Counted from the stretch's first letter, positions 36,413 through 47,191 are shown. The stretch is 64,000 nucleotides of DNA from Betaproteobacteria bacterium (GCA_016717855.1 JADKEV010000011.1:128459-192458); one strand, 5' to 3'. Numbers and translations are program-made. The notes: generated by a model not told the origin, from the sequence alone.

Positions 36413-37594
36413 ATGAAGACATCAGCCACGACCCAGGAAGTCCAGCCGAAGGCGCTGGTAAGCCTGGTGCTACTCGCTTGCCTCGTCGGCGCCGCCACGC
36501 AGATCTGGCCCGGCGCGGGCATTGCCTCCGACCGCATCGTCGGCACCGAGGACTACCGGGTGCGCATCGTCCCGGTGGCGTCCGGGCTGGACACGCCATG
36601 GGGGATGACGTTTCTCGACCGCGACCGGATACTTCTCACCGAGAAACCAGGCCGCCTGCGCGTCGTCGAGGGCGGCAAGCTGCTGCCGCGCCCGGTCGCC
36701 GGCTTGCCCGCGGTACGCGTGCACGGGCAGGGCGGGCTGCTCGACGTGACCACGCATCCGCAGTTCGCGAGCAACGGGCTGATCTACTGGAGCTTCGCCA
36801 ACGGCGACGATGCCAATGTCGGCACCGAAGTCGCGCGCGGGAAGCTGAGCGGCGACGCGGCGGCCGGCTATCGGTTGGACCAGGTCGAGGTGATCTTCCG
36901 CCAGCAACCCAAGAACACCGGGAGTCCGCACTTCGGCTCGCGGCTGGTCTGGGACCGCGCCGGCAACCTGTTCGTGACCCTGGGCGACCGCGGGCAGATG
37001 CAGGAGGCGCAGAACCTGTCCGGCCATCTGGGCAAGATCGTGCGCATCTCAGAAGCGGGCAGGATCCCCGCGGACAATCCGTTTGCCACGCGGCCGAATG
37101 CGCGGCCGGAGATCTTCAGCCTGGGCAACCGCAACGTCCAGGGCGCCGCGCTGCACCCGGTGACCGGCGAACTCTGGGCGCACGAGCACGGGCCGCAGGG
37201 CGGCGACGAAGTCAACATCATCCGCGCCGGCCGCAACTATGGCTGGCCGGTGATCACCTACGGCGTCAACTACGGCAGCGGGACGAAGATCGGCGAGGGC
37301 ACGGAAAAGCCCGGGATGGAGCAGCCGCTGTGGAAGTGGATACCCTCGATCGCGCCGTCGGGGATGGCGTTCTACACCGGGGACAAGTTTCCGAAGTGGA
37401 AAGGGAACCTGTTCGTCGGCGCGCTGGCCGGACAACTCATCGCGCGGCTGACCCTCAACGGCGACACCGTCGTGCGCGAAGAAAGGATCCGGGGCACCGG
37501 CCGCACGCGCGACATCCGGGCGGGGCCGGACGGCAACCTGTACGTGCTCTCCGAGTCCGAGGGCGCGCTGCTGCGCATCGAGCCGGCGGGCTGA
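36413..37594 (+). CDS. Soluble PQQ-dependent aldose sugar dehydrogenase (YliI-like)
   Basis: 393 residues with an N-terminal membrane or signal segment (about 15-38). The six-bladed propeller shows PWGMTFLDRDRILLTEKPGRLRVV, GLLDVTTHPQFASNGLIYWSF, GSPHFGSRLVWDRAGNLFVTLGDR, SLGNRNVQGAALHP, ELWAHEHGPQGGDEVN and NYGWPVITYG. The catalytic His lies in AVRVHGQGG. It would oxidise aldoses to lactones in the periplasm and pass electrons to a quinone or cytochrome. GGAG six bases before ATG 36413 supports the start. Confidence 0.9.
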   Translation: MKTSATTQEVQPKALVSLVLLACLVGAATQIWPGAGIASDRIVGTEDYRVRIVPVASGLDTPWGMTFLDRDRILLTEKPGRLRVVEGGKLLPRPVAGLPAVRVHGQGGLLDVTTHPQFASNGLIYWSFANGDDANVGTEVARGKLSGDAAAGYRLDQVEVIFRQQPKNTGSPHFGSRLVWDRAGNLFVTLGDRGQMQEAQNLSGHLGKIVRISEAGRIPADNPFATRPNARPEIFSLGNRNVQGAALHPVTGELWAHEHGPQGGDEVNIIRAGRNYGWPVITYGVNYGSGTKIGEGTEKPGMEQPLWKWIPSIAPSGMAFYTGDKFPKWKGNLFVGALAGQLIARLTLNGDTVVREERIRGTGRTRDIRAGPDGNLYVLSESEGALLRIEPAG

Positions 37595-37707
37595 GTCCAG
37601 GGGCGGCGCCCGTAGTGGCCGCTCGCCGTGAGCAGCCGCGCACCGCGTTTCCCGCGATCGGCATCCGCGCACCGAACCAACGGCATGCACCCGTAGTCAG
37701 TTCATTC

Positions 37708-38610
37708 ATGAACCGCCGCGACTTTCTTGCCTCGCTGCCCGCTGCGCTGCTGGCGCCGGCGGCGGACGCCCTGGCCCAAACACAGCCATCCTTCCGGCGG
37801 AACGCTCCGCGCGGCTTCGAGGCACTGCCGCCGATCGGCCTGGGTACCTGGCTGACGTTCCACGTCGGCGACGACTCCGAGGCGCAGGAGCAGCGCCGCC
37901 AGGTGCTGGCGCGGTTCTTCGCGGCGGGCGGCGGCATGATCGATTCCTCGCCGATGTACGGCCAGGCGGAGTGGCTGCTGGGCCAGCTGCTGCCGGCAGT
38001 CGCGCACGAAGGCAGGCTGTTCACGGCCACCAAGGTCTGGACCCCTTTCGCCGCGCGCGGACCGGGACAGCTCGAGCAGTCGCTGCGTTTCTGGCGCGTG
38101 CCGCGCTTCGACGTCGTGCTGGTGCACAACCTGGTCAACTGGCGCGCGCATCTGAAGACGCTGCGCGCGTGGCAGGAACAGGGGCGCGTCCGCTACATCG
38201 GCATCTCGACCTCGCATGCGGTGGCCAACGACGAGGCCGCGCGCATCGTGAAGAGCGAGCGCCTGGACGTGCTGCAGATCACTTACAACTTCGCCGATGC
38301 GAGCGCGGAGCCGGTGATGAACCTCGCCGCGGAACGCGGACTCGCCGTCGTCATCAACCGGCCGTTCGACGGCGGTTCGCTGTTCGGCCGCGTGGGCAAC
38401 CGCCCGCTGCCCGCGTGGGCGATGGACATCGACTGCGCCAACTGGGCGCAGTTCTTCCTCAAGTGGATCGTCTCCCACCCCGCAGTGACCTGCGCGATCC
38501 CCGCCACGGCGAATCCCGCGCACATGGACGAGAACATGGGCGCCCGCGCCGGCCGCATGCCCGACGCCGCGCTGCGCCGGCAAATGCTCGCCCACTTCGT
38601 CGGGCCGTAA
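37708..38610 (+). CDS. Tat-exported aldo/keto reductase
   Basis: 300 residues. The N-terminus MNRRDFLASLPAALLAPAADALAQ is a twin-arginine signal with the RRDFL motif. The AKR tetrad is visible: Asp and Tyr in GGMIDSSPMYGQAE, Lys in TATKVW and His in VLVHNLV. A periplasmic AKR is unusual since NADPH is cytosolic, though related Tat-type AKRs are widespread. It starts 114 bases after the sugar dehydrogenase gene. Confidence 0.85.
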   Translation: MNRRDFLASLPAALLAPAADALAQTQPSFRRNAPRGFEALPPIGLGTWLTFHVGDDSEAQEQRRQVLARFFAAGGGMIDSSPMYGQAEWLLGQLLPAVAHEGRLFTATKVWTPFAARGPGQLEQSLRFWRVPRFDVVLVHNLVNWRAHLKTLRAWQEQGRVRYIGISTSHAVANDEAARIVKSERLDVLQITYNFADASAEPVMNLAAERGLAVVINRPFDGGSLFGRVGNRPLPAWAMDIDCANWAQFFLKWIVSHPAVTCAIPATANPAHMDENMGARAGRMPDAALRRQMLAHFVGP

Positions 38611-38677
38611 TCGGGTCCAATTGGGACCTGACCCGAATGGCGCTTACATACATTCCAGGAAGGGCACCGCCACTGCC

Positions 38678-38815
38678 GTAGGATGGGTGGAGCGTAGCGA
38701 TACCCATCTCGTCGAGTTGTACGGAACCGGTGTCGTGGCGCGATTTCCCCGTGGCTAACTGCGAACATCGCGCCCGCATGGGCAGATGGGTATCGCTACG
38801 CTCCACCCATCCTAC
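38678..38815. repeat. Hairpin repeat copies 5 and 6, inverted pair
   Basis: Copies at 38,678-38,708 and 38,785-38,815 are reverse complements and share the variant GTAGCG/CGCTAC in the loop, so they probably arose or were converted together. They enclose 76 bases, similar to the pair at 33.1 kb. A degenerate GGGTC...GACCTGACCC element precedes them at 38,613-38,636. Confidence 0.85.
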
Positions 38816-38924
38816 GAAGCTAGGATGCAGGTTCTTGTCGGAATTCGGGTCCGACACAGGTACCCCCGCATGGACGGCCGTCCCGCGAATGGCTACCATC
38901 GAACTTTCCTCCAGGGACACCGCC

Positions 38925-39581
38925 ATGCTCGACGAAGCGCCGAAGATCCAGTATCGCGATGTAGTACGCCCGAAGGCGGCGCAGGTGGATGCGGTGCGCG
39001 GCACGCCGACCGGGTTCCTGGTCGATGCGCTGGGCGGGGGCGGCGCGCTCGACTACCGGATCAAGCCCGCGATTCCCGCGCAGGCGGCGTTTTGCGGCGT
39101 CGCGCTGACCTGCGACGCGGGGCCTGCCGACAATCTCGCCGTCGTCGCCGCGCTGAAGTCGGTCCAGCCGGGCGACGTGCTGGTGGCGGCCACCGCCGGC
39201 CATACCGGCTGCGCGGTGACCGGTGATCTGGTCCTGGGGATGGCGAAGAATTGCGGCGCGGTGGGCTTCGTGACCGATGGTTGCGTCCGCGACCTGCCCG
39301 GCATGCGTGCGGTGGGATTGCCCTGTTACTGCGTCGGCGTGACCCCCAATTCGCCGCATCGCAGCGGTCCCGGCACGGTAGGCTTTCCGGTCACGATCGC
39401 CGGCCACCCGGTGGCCAGCGGCGACGTGGTCGTCGCCGATCAGGATGGCGTCGTGATCATCCCGCAAGCGCGGCTGGCTGAAGTCATCGCTCGCCTGCCC
39501 GCGATCCGCGAGGCCGAGGCCGAGATGGACCAGAAGGTCCGCGACGGCCTGCGCCTGCCGGCATTCATGCAGGACGCCTGA
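38925..39581 (+). CDS. RraA-like / 4-hydroxy-4-methyl-2-oxoglutarate aldolase family protein
   Basis: 218 residues with the family core GDVLVAATAGHTGCAVTGDLVLGMAKNCGAVGFVTDGCVRDLPGMRAVGLPCYC, and GTVGFPVTIAGHPVASGDVVVADQDGVVIIP. The aldolases cleave 4-hydroxy-4-methyl-2-oxoglutarate or decarboxylate oxaloacetate using a divalent metal bound near the VTDGxxRD motif; others (RraA) regulate RNase E. The aldolase role is more likely for a protein of this length with a Met-Asp-Gln-Lys tail. AGGGA lies eight bases before ATG 38925. Confidence 0.8.
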   Translation: MLDEAPKIQYRDVVRPKAAQVDAVRGTPTGFLVDALGGGGALDYRIKPAIPAQAAFCGVALTCDAGPADNLAVVAALKSVQPGDVLVAATAGHTGCAVTGDLVLGMAKNCGAVGFVTDGCVRDLPGMRAVGLPCYCVGVTPNSPHRSGPGTVGFPVTIAGHPVASGDVVVADQDGVVIIPQARLAEVIARLPAIREAEAEMDQKVRDGLRLPAFMQDA

Positions 39582-39593
39582 ATTGCGCTAGAT

Positions 39594-39649
39594 GGGGTCT
39601 GACCCCGATTCTTACGAGATGGGTATCGCTGCGCTCCACCCATCCTACG
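39594..39649. repeat. Composite repeat: GGGGTCTGACCCC palindrome plus hairpin copy 7
   Basis: The palindrome (39,594-39,607) begins 12 bases after the RraA-like stop codon and is followed by hairpin copy 7 (39,619-39,649), the same order as at 33.8 kb. It lies between convergent genes and could act as a terminator. Confidence 0.8.
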
Positions 39650-39669
39650 GTGCCATCGATTCCCGGGCA

Positions 39670-39951
39670 TCACGACCGGTAGAGGTCGAGCAGGCGGAAC
39701 TGGTGCGAATCCTGGCGTTCGATGGCGTGGGCGATCAGCCAGTTGGGGGCGCCGATGTCCTTGAGCGTGTGGGTATTGATGCCGGCCATCAATTCCAGCG
39801 AGTTCGCTTGGGCGGATTGTTCCGCCCGCTCGCGCCACGTCGACTGGAACGCGAAGAGCGCGGCACGCGTGGCTTCGCCGGTCGCGGCGAAGAAGCGCTC
39901 GGCCAGCGAGTGGGACAAGGCGGCGGATGATTGGGAAAACTGGTAGTTCAC
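39670..39951 (-). CDS. Small protein with DUF1127-like C-terminal motif
   Basis: 93 residues. The N-terminal half is helical (FSQSSAALSHSLAERFFAATGEATRAALFAFQSTWRERAEQ). The C-terminal half has NTHTLKDIGAPNWLIAHA, like the L-x-D-I-G-L/A-x-x-x-I motif of DUF1127 proteins. Function is unknown. GTG 39951 is chosen because GGAG lies seven bases upstream; the TTG at 39963 is an alternative. It is divergent from a LysR gene 102 bases away and may be its target. Confidence 0.6.
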   Translation of the reverse strand: MNYQFSQSSAALSHSLAERFFAATGEATRAALFAFQSTWRERAEQSAQANSLELMAGINTHTLKDIGAPNWLIAHAIERQDSHQFRLLDLYRS

Positions 39952-40053
39952 GATTTGCTCCAATCGGGTTGTTGACGCTGGTAAGGATAGGAGCCCAGGC
40001 TCCCCGTGTAAATCGATTTGTTCTTGACGTTTTGGTCAGTTATACTTACCAGT

Positions 40054-41016
40054 ATGTCGCGCCTTCCTCTCAATACCCTGCCTGCGTTCCGGACAGTCGC
40101 CGAACTGCTGAACCTGCGCGCCGCGGCTGACGTGCTGCATATCACGCATAGCGCGGTCAGCCAGCAGATTCGCGTGCTCGAGGAACAGCTCGGCTTTCAG
40201 GTATTCGAGCGGCGGGGCCGCCGCGTCGTGCTCAATCCGGCGGGTGCGGTGCTGCTGCGCAGCGTGCAGACGGCGCTGGCGCAACTCGACGACGGCGTGC
40301 AGGCGGCCGCCGCCACGGCGAGTGGGTCGGCGCAGCGCCTGCGTGTGACGGTGCTGCCGTCGTTCGCGCAACGCTGGCTGCTGCCGCGGATGATGCGCTG
40401 GCGCGAGCGGCATCCGGACCTTTCGCTGGAGATCGATGCGTCGCAGGAACTCGTGGACCTGCAACGCGAAGGCTTCCACGCCGCGTTGCGCCAGGGCCGG
40501 GGGCCGTGGGCCGGGCTCGAGTCGTACCGGCTGTTCGACCTGCCGATGCCCATCATCGTCGTCGGCTCGCCCGCCGCCGCGCGACGGCTGCAAGGCGCGG
40601 AGCCATCCGCGCTGGCGCGCGAGCATCTGCTGGGCGACAGCGAGCCGTGGGAGAAGTGGTTCGCCGCGGCGGGCGTGCGCACGCAAGTCACGCCGGTGGC
40701 GATCTTCAACGACTTCGGGATGATGCTGCAGGCGGCCGAACAGGACCTGGGCCTCGCGCTGGTGCGCGAACTGCTCGCCGCCGATGCGCTCTCCGACGGC
40801 CGGCTGGTCCGGCTCTCGCCGCTATCGATTACGTTCGAACAGGCGCAGTCCTACCATCTCGTCTATCCGCCGGGCCTGCGCGACTGGCCGCCGCTGGCGT
40901 CGTTGCGCAACTGGCTGCAGGACGAGTTCGATCTGTCGCGGGAGATGCTGCACCCGGATGCGAAAAGACGAGCCGTGAAGGCGCCGAAGGCCTGCCTCCG
41001 TCGGAAGTCATTCCCT
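40054..41016 (+). CDS. LysR-type transcriptional regulator (GcvA-like)
   Basis: The N-terminal winged helix reads LPAFRTVAELLNLRAAADVLHITHSAVSQQIRVLEEQLGFQVFERRGRRVVLNPAG, and the effector domain runs from about residue 95 (LRVTVLPSFAQRWLLPRM) to LRNWLQDEFD near residue 300. The open frame runs on to 41,211, but from 41,018 it passes through a terminator-like repeat and a G-rich block, so the last about 70 residues are not credible. The true stop probably lies at about 40,976-41,016 and is hidden by an indel. Start ATG 40054 gives the standard family N-terminus. Confidence 0.85.
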
Positions 41017-41017
41017 T

Positions 41018-41040
41018 CCTTCTCCGCTCGGGGAGAAGGG
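41018..41040. terminator. Terminator-like stem-loop (CCTTCTCC...GGGAGAAGG repeat)
   Basis: An eight to nine base GC-rich stem with a short loop just after the credible end of the LysR gene. Related stem-loops lie at 42,439, 50,627 and 56,656, all of the CCCTCTCCCC...GGGGAGAGGG type. Confidence 0.55.
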
Positions 41041-41058
41041 CGGGTTGAGGATAGGGGT

Positions 41059-41113
41059 CGTGGGGGGGGGGGGCCGGCGGCCGCGTCCTTGCAGGTGTGC
41101 CTCCGGGGGGGGG
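41059..41113. other. Two G homopolymer runs, probable artefact
   Basis: Runs of 11-12 G around a short mixed stretch, in a 280-base gap between LysR and the metallopeptidase gene. This is the third such block of the window. I see no gene in 41,041-41,293. Confidence 0.5.
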
Positions 41114-41293
41114 GGGACAACGCGCCGGGAGGGTTGGTCGCGGACCGGCGGGTGGCGGCCACCTTCTTACTCGCCCCTCCCTCGGAGGTGAGCCAAGCTG
41201 GCCGGTCTTAGCGCAGGCTGCGCCTTCGCATTCGGGCGGTTGTGAAGTCAAGGGGCAGAGGAGGCTGGCTGCGCGCCTAAGGGAGCGCCGCGA

Positions 41294-42406
41294 ATGAAGA
41301 CATCGCCGTGTGGCTGCGGACAAGGCGCCACGCTGTTCTTCGATAGCGTCCACTGCACGCTGTGCGGGCGGATGGCCGGCTTCTGCCCGGACCGGCTGCT
41401 GCTTGCGTCGTTCGACCCGTATGCGGCGCCGGATCTCTGGCAGGCGGTCACGCCTTCCGGCGGCATCTACCGGCAGTGCGAGAACTACCGCAGCCACCAG
41501 GTCTGCAACTGGATGGTTCCCGCGGGCGACCCGAACGCGTACTGCCGCGCCTGCCGGCTGAACGCCGTCATCCCCGACCTCGGGCCGCCGCAGAACAGGG
41601 GCTACTGGGCCAAGCTCGAGGCGGCCAAGCGTCGCGCGCTGTACACGCTGCTGGCGCTGGGGCTATCCGTCGCCAGCAAGGAAGAAGATCCGGCGCATGG
41701 CCTGCAGTTCCGATTCATGAGCGACAAGGATGCAGGCTCGGAGTTCACGCAACCACTGTGGGGGCAGGAGCCTGTCTACACCGGACACAATAGCGGCGAG
41801 ATCACCATCAACCTGGCCGAGGCCGACGACATCGCGCTCACCCGCGCGCGGATCGTGCTGGGCGAGCACTACCGGACGCTGCTGGGACATTTCCGGCACG
41901 AACTCGGCCACTACTTCTGGTACATGTTCATCGGCCCGGACCAAGGGCGGCTGGCGCAATTCCGCGGCTTGTTCGGCGACGAGCAACAGGACTACCGGCA
42001 GGCGCTCGATCGCTATTACGGCGGCGGCCCGCGCCATGAAGCCGGCCCCGACTTCATCAGCGCCTACGCCGCCGTGCATCCGTGGGAGGACTGGGCGGAA
42101 ACGTGCGCACACTATCTGCACATGATCGACACGCTGGAGACGGCCAGCGACTTCGGCGTGCAATTGCAGGGCTGGCAGATTCCGGCGGCGCCGCTGCCGC
42201 AGGCGCTGCCCGCGGGCGGCGGCATGGCCATCGATGCCCCGACGCTGCTGCGCGACTGGATGCGCCTGGCGGTGGGCATGAACGCGCTGAACCGCAGCAT
42301 GGGGATGCAGGATGCGTATCCGTTCGTGCTGACCGACACGGTCCGGCGGAAGCTGCAGTACGTGCATGAAGTGGTGATGGAGGAGCGGCGGGGAAGATCG
42401 TCGTGA
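41294..42406 (+). CDS. Zinc-ribbon metallopeptidase-like protein (putative zinc-binding peptidase family)
   Basis: 370 residues. The N-terminus has a zinc ribbon with paired cysteines (CGCGQG at 6-11, CTLCGR near 28-33, later CNWM and CRAC). The protease-like core carries HELGH at 202-206 in LLGHFRHELGHYFWYMF, with a likely third ligand in VHPWEDWAETCAHYLHM. This fits the uncharacterised proteobacterial zinc-ribbon plus HExxH family. No signal peptide is visible, so it should be cytosolic. Substrate unknown. It is convergent with the sulfur-oxidation genes. Confidence 0.8.
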   Translation: MKTSPCGCGQGATLFFDSVHCTLCGRMAGFCPDRLLLASFDPYAAPDLWQAVTPSGGIYRQCENYRSHQVCNWMVPAGDPNAYCRACRLNAVIPDLGPPQNRGYWAKLEAAKRRALYTLLALGLSVASKEEDPAHGLQFRFMSDKDAGSEFTQPLWGQEPVYTGHNSGEITINLAEADDIALTRARIVLGEHYRTLLGHFRHELGHYFWYMFIGPDQGRLAQFRGLFGDEQQDYRQALDRYYGGGPRHEAGPDFISAYAAVHPWEDWAETCAHYLHMIDTLETASDFGVQLQGWQIPAAPLPQALPAGGGMAIDAPTLLRDWMRLAVGMNALNRSMGMQDAYPFVLTDTVRRKLQYVHEVVMEERRGRSS

Positions 42407-42438
42407 GTTGCATCCAACCTGCGGCAAACATGCATGCT

Positions 42439-42461
42439 CCCTTCTCCCTCGGGGAGAAGGG
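42439..42461. terminator. Bidirectional terminator-like hairpin between convergent genes
   Basis: A perfect ten-base stem CCCTTCTCCC/GGGAGAAGGG with a three-base loop, placed between the stop codons of the metallopeptidase gene and soxA. No long T tract follows, so termination strength is uncertain. Confidence 0.65.
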
Positions 42462-42484
42462 CTGGGGATGAGGGAGGGCGGCGC

Positions 42485-43286
42485 CTAAGGCCGAACGGCA
42501 GGCGTCTCGATCAGCATCCCGGCCGCGCGCGCGAACAGATACAGCTCGAGCTCCACCAGTTCCTGCGCGCCGAATGGGAACGACTCCGCGCGCACGCCGG
42601 TGAGGCAGTTGCGCAGCCGCCGCTGCAGCGATCCCATGCCCTGCCACTCCAGCCGGTAGATCGGATAGCCGGTGGGATGCGCCTGCGGAATGACGCTGCC
42701 GCCCAGCCGCTTGCCCGCGTTGTCGTCGTGGCACTGCGCGCAGGCCAGGTCGAGCTGGCCGATGCGCTGCTGGTAGAACTTGCGGCCGCGCTCGCGCAAC
42801 GGCGCCAGCGCCGGATCCGTCGCAACCACGATGGGCAGTCCGCGCGACTGGAAGGCGACGTACGCCTCGATGCCGAGCAGCTCCTGGCTCTCCGCCGCGA
42901 GCGGCTCGGCCTGCTGGTGCCGGGTCCGGCACAGGTTGATGCGCCCGGCGAGATTTACCGGCCGCTGCGCCGCCGCGTCGTAGGCCGGGTAGCGCGCCGC
43001 AACGCCCCGCATGGCGGCGGGCGCCGCGCCATGGCAGCCGGCGCAGGACTTTTCGCTCTTGCCGACGGCGCGATTCCACAGCGCCTCGCCGTCCTGCACC
43101 CAGAGCATGGCCGGATTCTGCGAGTCGTCCTTCTGCATCGCCTGCGTCGACGGGCTCATGAAGTCGAAGCCGAGCCGCCGGCCGGCGGGCGCGGCGCGCG
43201 CGCCGCCGGCGCCCGGGCACGGCGACGAGCAGGCGGCCCATCGCGCCGCGCCGCCGCCATCGAGCGGGCATGACCCCGCGCGTCAT
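42485..43286 (-). CDS. soxA: SoxA, diheme c-type cytochrome of thiosulfate oxidation (frameshift in signal peptide)
   Basis: The mature part (from FDFMSPSTQAMQKDD) is complete: heme motifs CAGCH and CAQCH, and the Cys of RLRNCLTGVRAES that takes the persulfide ligand role in SoxA. SoxA with SoxX couples thiosulfate to SoxY in the periplasm. The soxZ stop overlaps ATG 43286 (ATGA), and the leader MPARWRRRGAMGRLLVAV is in a different frame. The 802-base span is one over a multiple of three; one extra base in the G/C run near 43,215 explains it. Not to be confused with the sarcosine soxA. Confidence 0.85.
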
Positions 43287-43615
43287 GCCACCTTCAGCGC
43301 GACGGTCTCGGTCTGCGTGAAGCCGTTGTCGCCTTCCCAGGTGAAGGTCAGCATGCCGCTGCCGGTCGCGACCATGTGGAACGCGAGGTACGGATTGGCG
43401 GCGATGGCCGGGAACAGGTCGGCGCTGATGACGAGTTCGCTGGCCGCGCCATCGTTGAAGCGGCAGGAAAAACGCCGGACGATGTCGCGCGGCAGCACCT
43501 TGCCGTCGGCGCCGGGCCGGTACCCGGTCTCCATCGGATGCTGGATCAGCGCGCGGATCTCGATGAGCTCGCCGCGCCTGGGCGCCTGCGGGAGGTTGAT
43601 CAGCGTGCGGGCCAT
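43283..43615 (-). CDS. soxZ: SoxZ, sulfur-carrier partner protein
   Basis: 110 residues of the immunoglobulin-like SoxZ fold: RRGELIEIRALIQHPMETGYRPGADGKVLPRDIVRRF, ELVISADLFPAIAANPYLAFHMVA and GMLTFTWEGDNGFTQTETV. SoxZ forms a heterodimer with SoxY that carries the sulfur intermediates. AGGAGG lies upstream of ATG 43615 and the stop overlaps soxA. It is the best-preserved gene of the set. Confidence 0.93.
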   Translation of the reverse strand: MARTLINLPQAPRRGELIEIRALIQHPMETGYRPGADGKVLPRDIVRRFSCRFNDGAASELVISADLFPAIAANPYLAFHMVATGSGMLTFTWEGDNGFTQTETVALKVA

Positions 43616-43631
43616 GGTCGTGCTCGCCTCC

Positions 43632-44009
43632 TCATTCGATGCACGCCGCCAGCGACGATCACGTCCACGCTGTGCGACCAGTAGGTGCCGTCGCTCAGTC
43701 CGGCGATGGCGACAAGCTTCTGCGAAGTGGCCAGCCGGATCCGGGTCGACACGGCGGCGCTGCCCGCGCGCGGGCCGAGCCGGAAATTCGCCACGTCGCG
43801 CTGCGGGTTGCGCTCGTTGAAGATGGCGATCGTCTGCACGCGTTCTGTGGATGTCATCGGGCTGTCGACCGTCACGGTGACTGGGACGCTGTTGCCGTTG
43901 TCGACCATCGCGGAAATGTCGAGCTTGACCTTGCCCTGACGCGCCGGCGCCGCCGGTGTAGGCGTTGATCGCCGCCGCGAGTTCGTCGGGCGTCTGTGTC
44001 GTCGTTCAT
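43632..44009 (-). pseudogene. soxY: SoxY with missing signal peptide and frameshifts
   Basis: SoxY carries sulfur intermediates on the Cys of a C-terminal GGCGG-like tail, or of a TLAACIE-type tail in a related group. Here QTPDELAAAINAYTGG, KVKLDISAMVDNGNSVPVTVTVDSPM, IAIFNERNPQRDVANFRLGP and VSTRIRLATSQKLVAIA are readable, but in three frames. One shift is near 43,940, and a two-base loss near 43,652 hides the end LAACIE. Only 13 bases separate it from soxX, so the Tat signal expected at its N-terminus is absent. Sequence error or a real deletion are both possible. Confidence 0.8.
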
Positions 44010-44022
44010 TCCGGTCGCCGAT

Positions 44023-44504
44023 TCATTGCCGCGGCGCGCGCAGCGTGAGCAGGTAAGCCACCACGTCCTCGATCTGCTGCGCGGTGAGCAGCGTGCGCGC
44101 CTGCCATGCGGCGCCGACGCGCACCAGTCCCTGGACCCGGTAGTAGGACGGCATGATCGTCGTCGGGTTCAATTGTCGGCCATCGACCAGCCGCAGCCGC
44201 AACTGCGCCGCCGACCAGCGGCTGCCGGCGCCGCCCAGGTCCGGGGCGAGCGTGCCCTGGAATCGTTCCTCGGGGATCGGGCCCGAGTGACAGAGCAGGC
44301 ACAAGCCCGCCTGCCGGTTGGCGACGATCGCCCGGCCGCGCACGGCATCGCCCGGCGCGCCGGTCAGCGGTTCGGGGATGCCGTCATCGGCCACGACATA
44401 GGGCAGCGGGGGTGGCGGCGCCTGCGCGAAGGCGCTGCTGCCCGGTCCCATGAGCCCAAGCGCGCCCGCGCCGCACGCCGCCGCCAGCCGGCGCCGGGTT
44501 CCGC

Positions 44505-44508
<4 letters not shown>
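44023..44508 (-). CDS. soxX: SoxX, monoheme c-type cytochrome of thiosulfate oxidation
   Basis: 161 residues. An Arg-rich signal (TRRRLAAACGAGALG, ending SSAFAQ) is followed by GDAVRGRAIVANRQAGLCLLCHSGPIPEERFQGTLAPDLGG with the heme motif CLLCH, and LNPTTIMPSYYRVQGL with the distal Met. SoxX accepts electrons from SoxA. The start TTG 44508 overlaps the stop of the molybdenum hydroxylase gene (TTGA), which suggests cotranscription with it. Confidence 0.9.
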
Positions 44509-46687
<2,179 letters not shown>

Positions 46688-46691
<4 letters not shown>

Positions 46692-47191
46692 GTCAGGCTC
46701 CCGTCGGCATGCTGGATGGAGAGGCCGGCCGACTTGGTGTCGCCGCCCCCGGCGACGACCTTGATCGCCGCGCGCACGCGGTTGTAGGTGCCGCAGCGGC
46801 AGATGTTGGTCATCGCTTCGTTGATGTCGGCGTCGGTGGGATTCGGCTTGGCCTTGAGCAGCGCCGCCGCCGCCATGATCATTCCCGACTGGCAAAACCC
46901 GCATTGCGGCACGTCGAGCTTGTCCCACGCTTTCTGCACCGGGTGCGAGCCGTTGGGCGACAAGCCCTCGATGGTGACCACTTTGGCGCTCGCCTTCACG
47001 CTGGCGGCCGGCACGACGCAGCTGCGCGTGGGAACGCCGTTGATGTGCACGGTGCAGGCGCCGCACAGCGCGACGCCGCAGCCGTACTTGGTGCCGGTCA
47101 AGCCGAGCTGCTCGCGCAATACCCACAGCAGCGGGGTTCCCGGGTCGGCCTTGTACTCGCGCACCTTGCCGTTGACGTTCAGTTTTGCCAT
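46688..47191 (-). CDS. [2Fe-2S] small subunit of the molybdenum hydroxylase
   Basis: 167 residues. The N-terminal plant-ferredoxin fold has YGCGVALCGACTVHINGVP, and the C-terminal helical domain has QCGFCQSGMIMAAAALL and NICRCGTYNRVRAAI, giving two [2Fe-2S] clusters. It passes electrons from the Mo subunit, probably to a cytochrome c. No FAD subunit is present, as in IorAB-type enzymes. It is the first gene of the run leading into soxXYZA. Confidence 0.92.

Noticed and set aside
40021..40050. Sigma-70 promoter TTGACG ... TATACT before the LysR gene
   Set aside because: The two boxes are only 11 bases apart, far from the usual 16-18.
41017..41211. C-terminal extension of the LysR protein to 385 residues
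   Set aside because: The extension is read from a stem-loop repeat and G runs; the family ends near residue 300-320.
13710..43286. Treating the two sets of sox genes as one system
   Set aside because: The genes at 12.2-17.4 kb are sarcosine oxidase subunits; those at 42.5-44.5 kb are sulfur-oxidation proteins. Only the symbols coincide.
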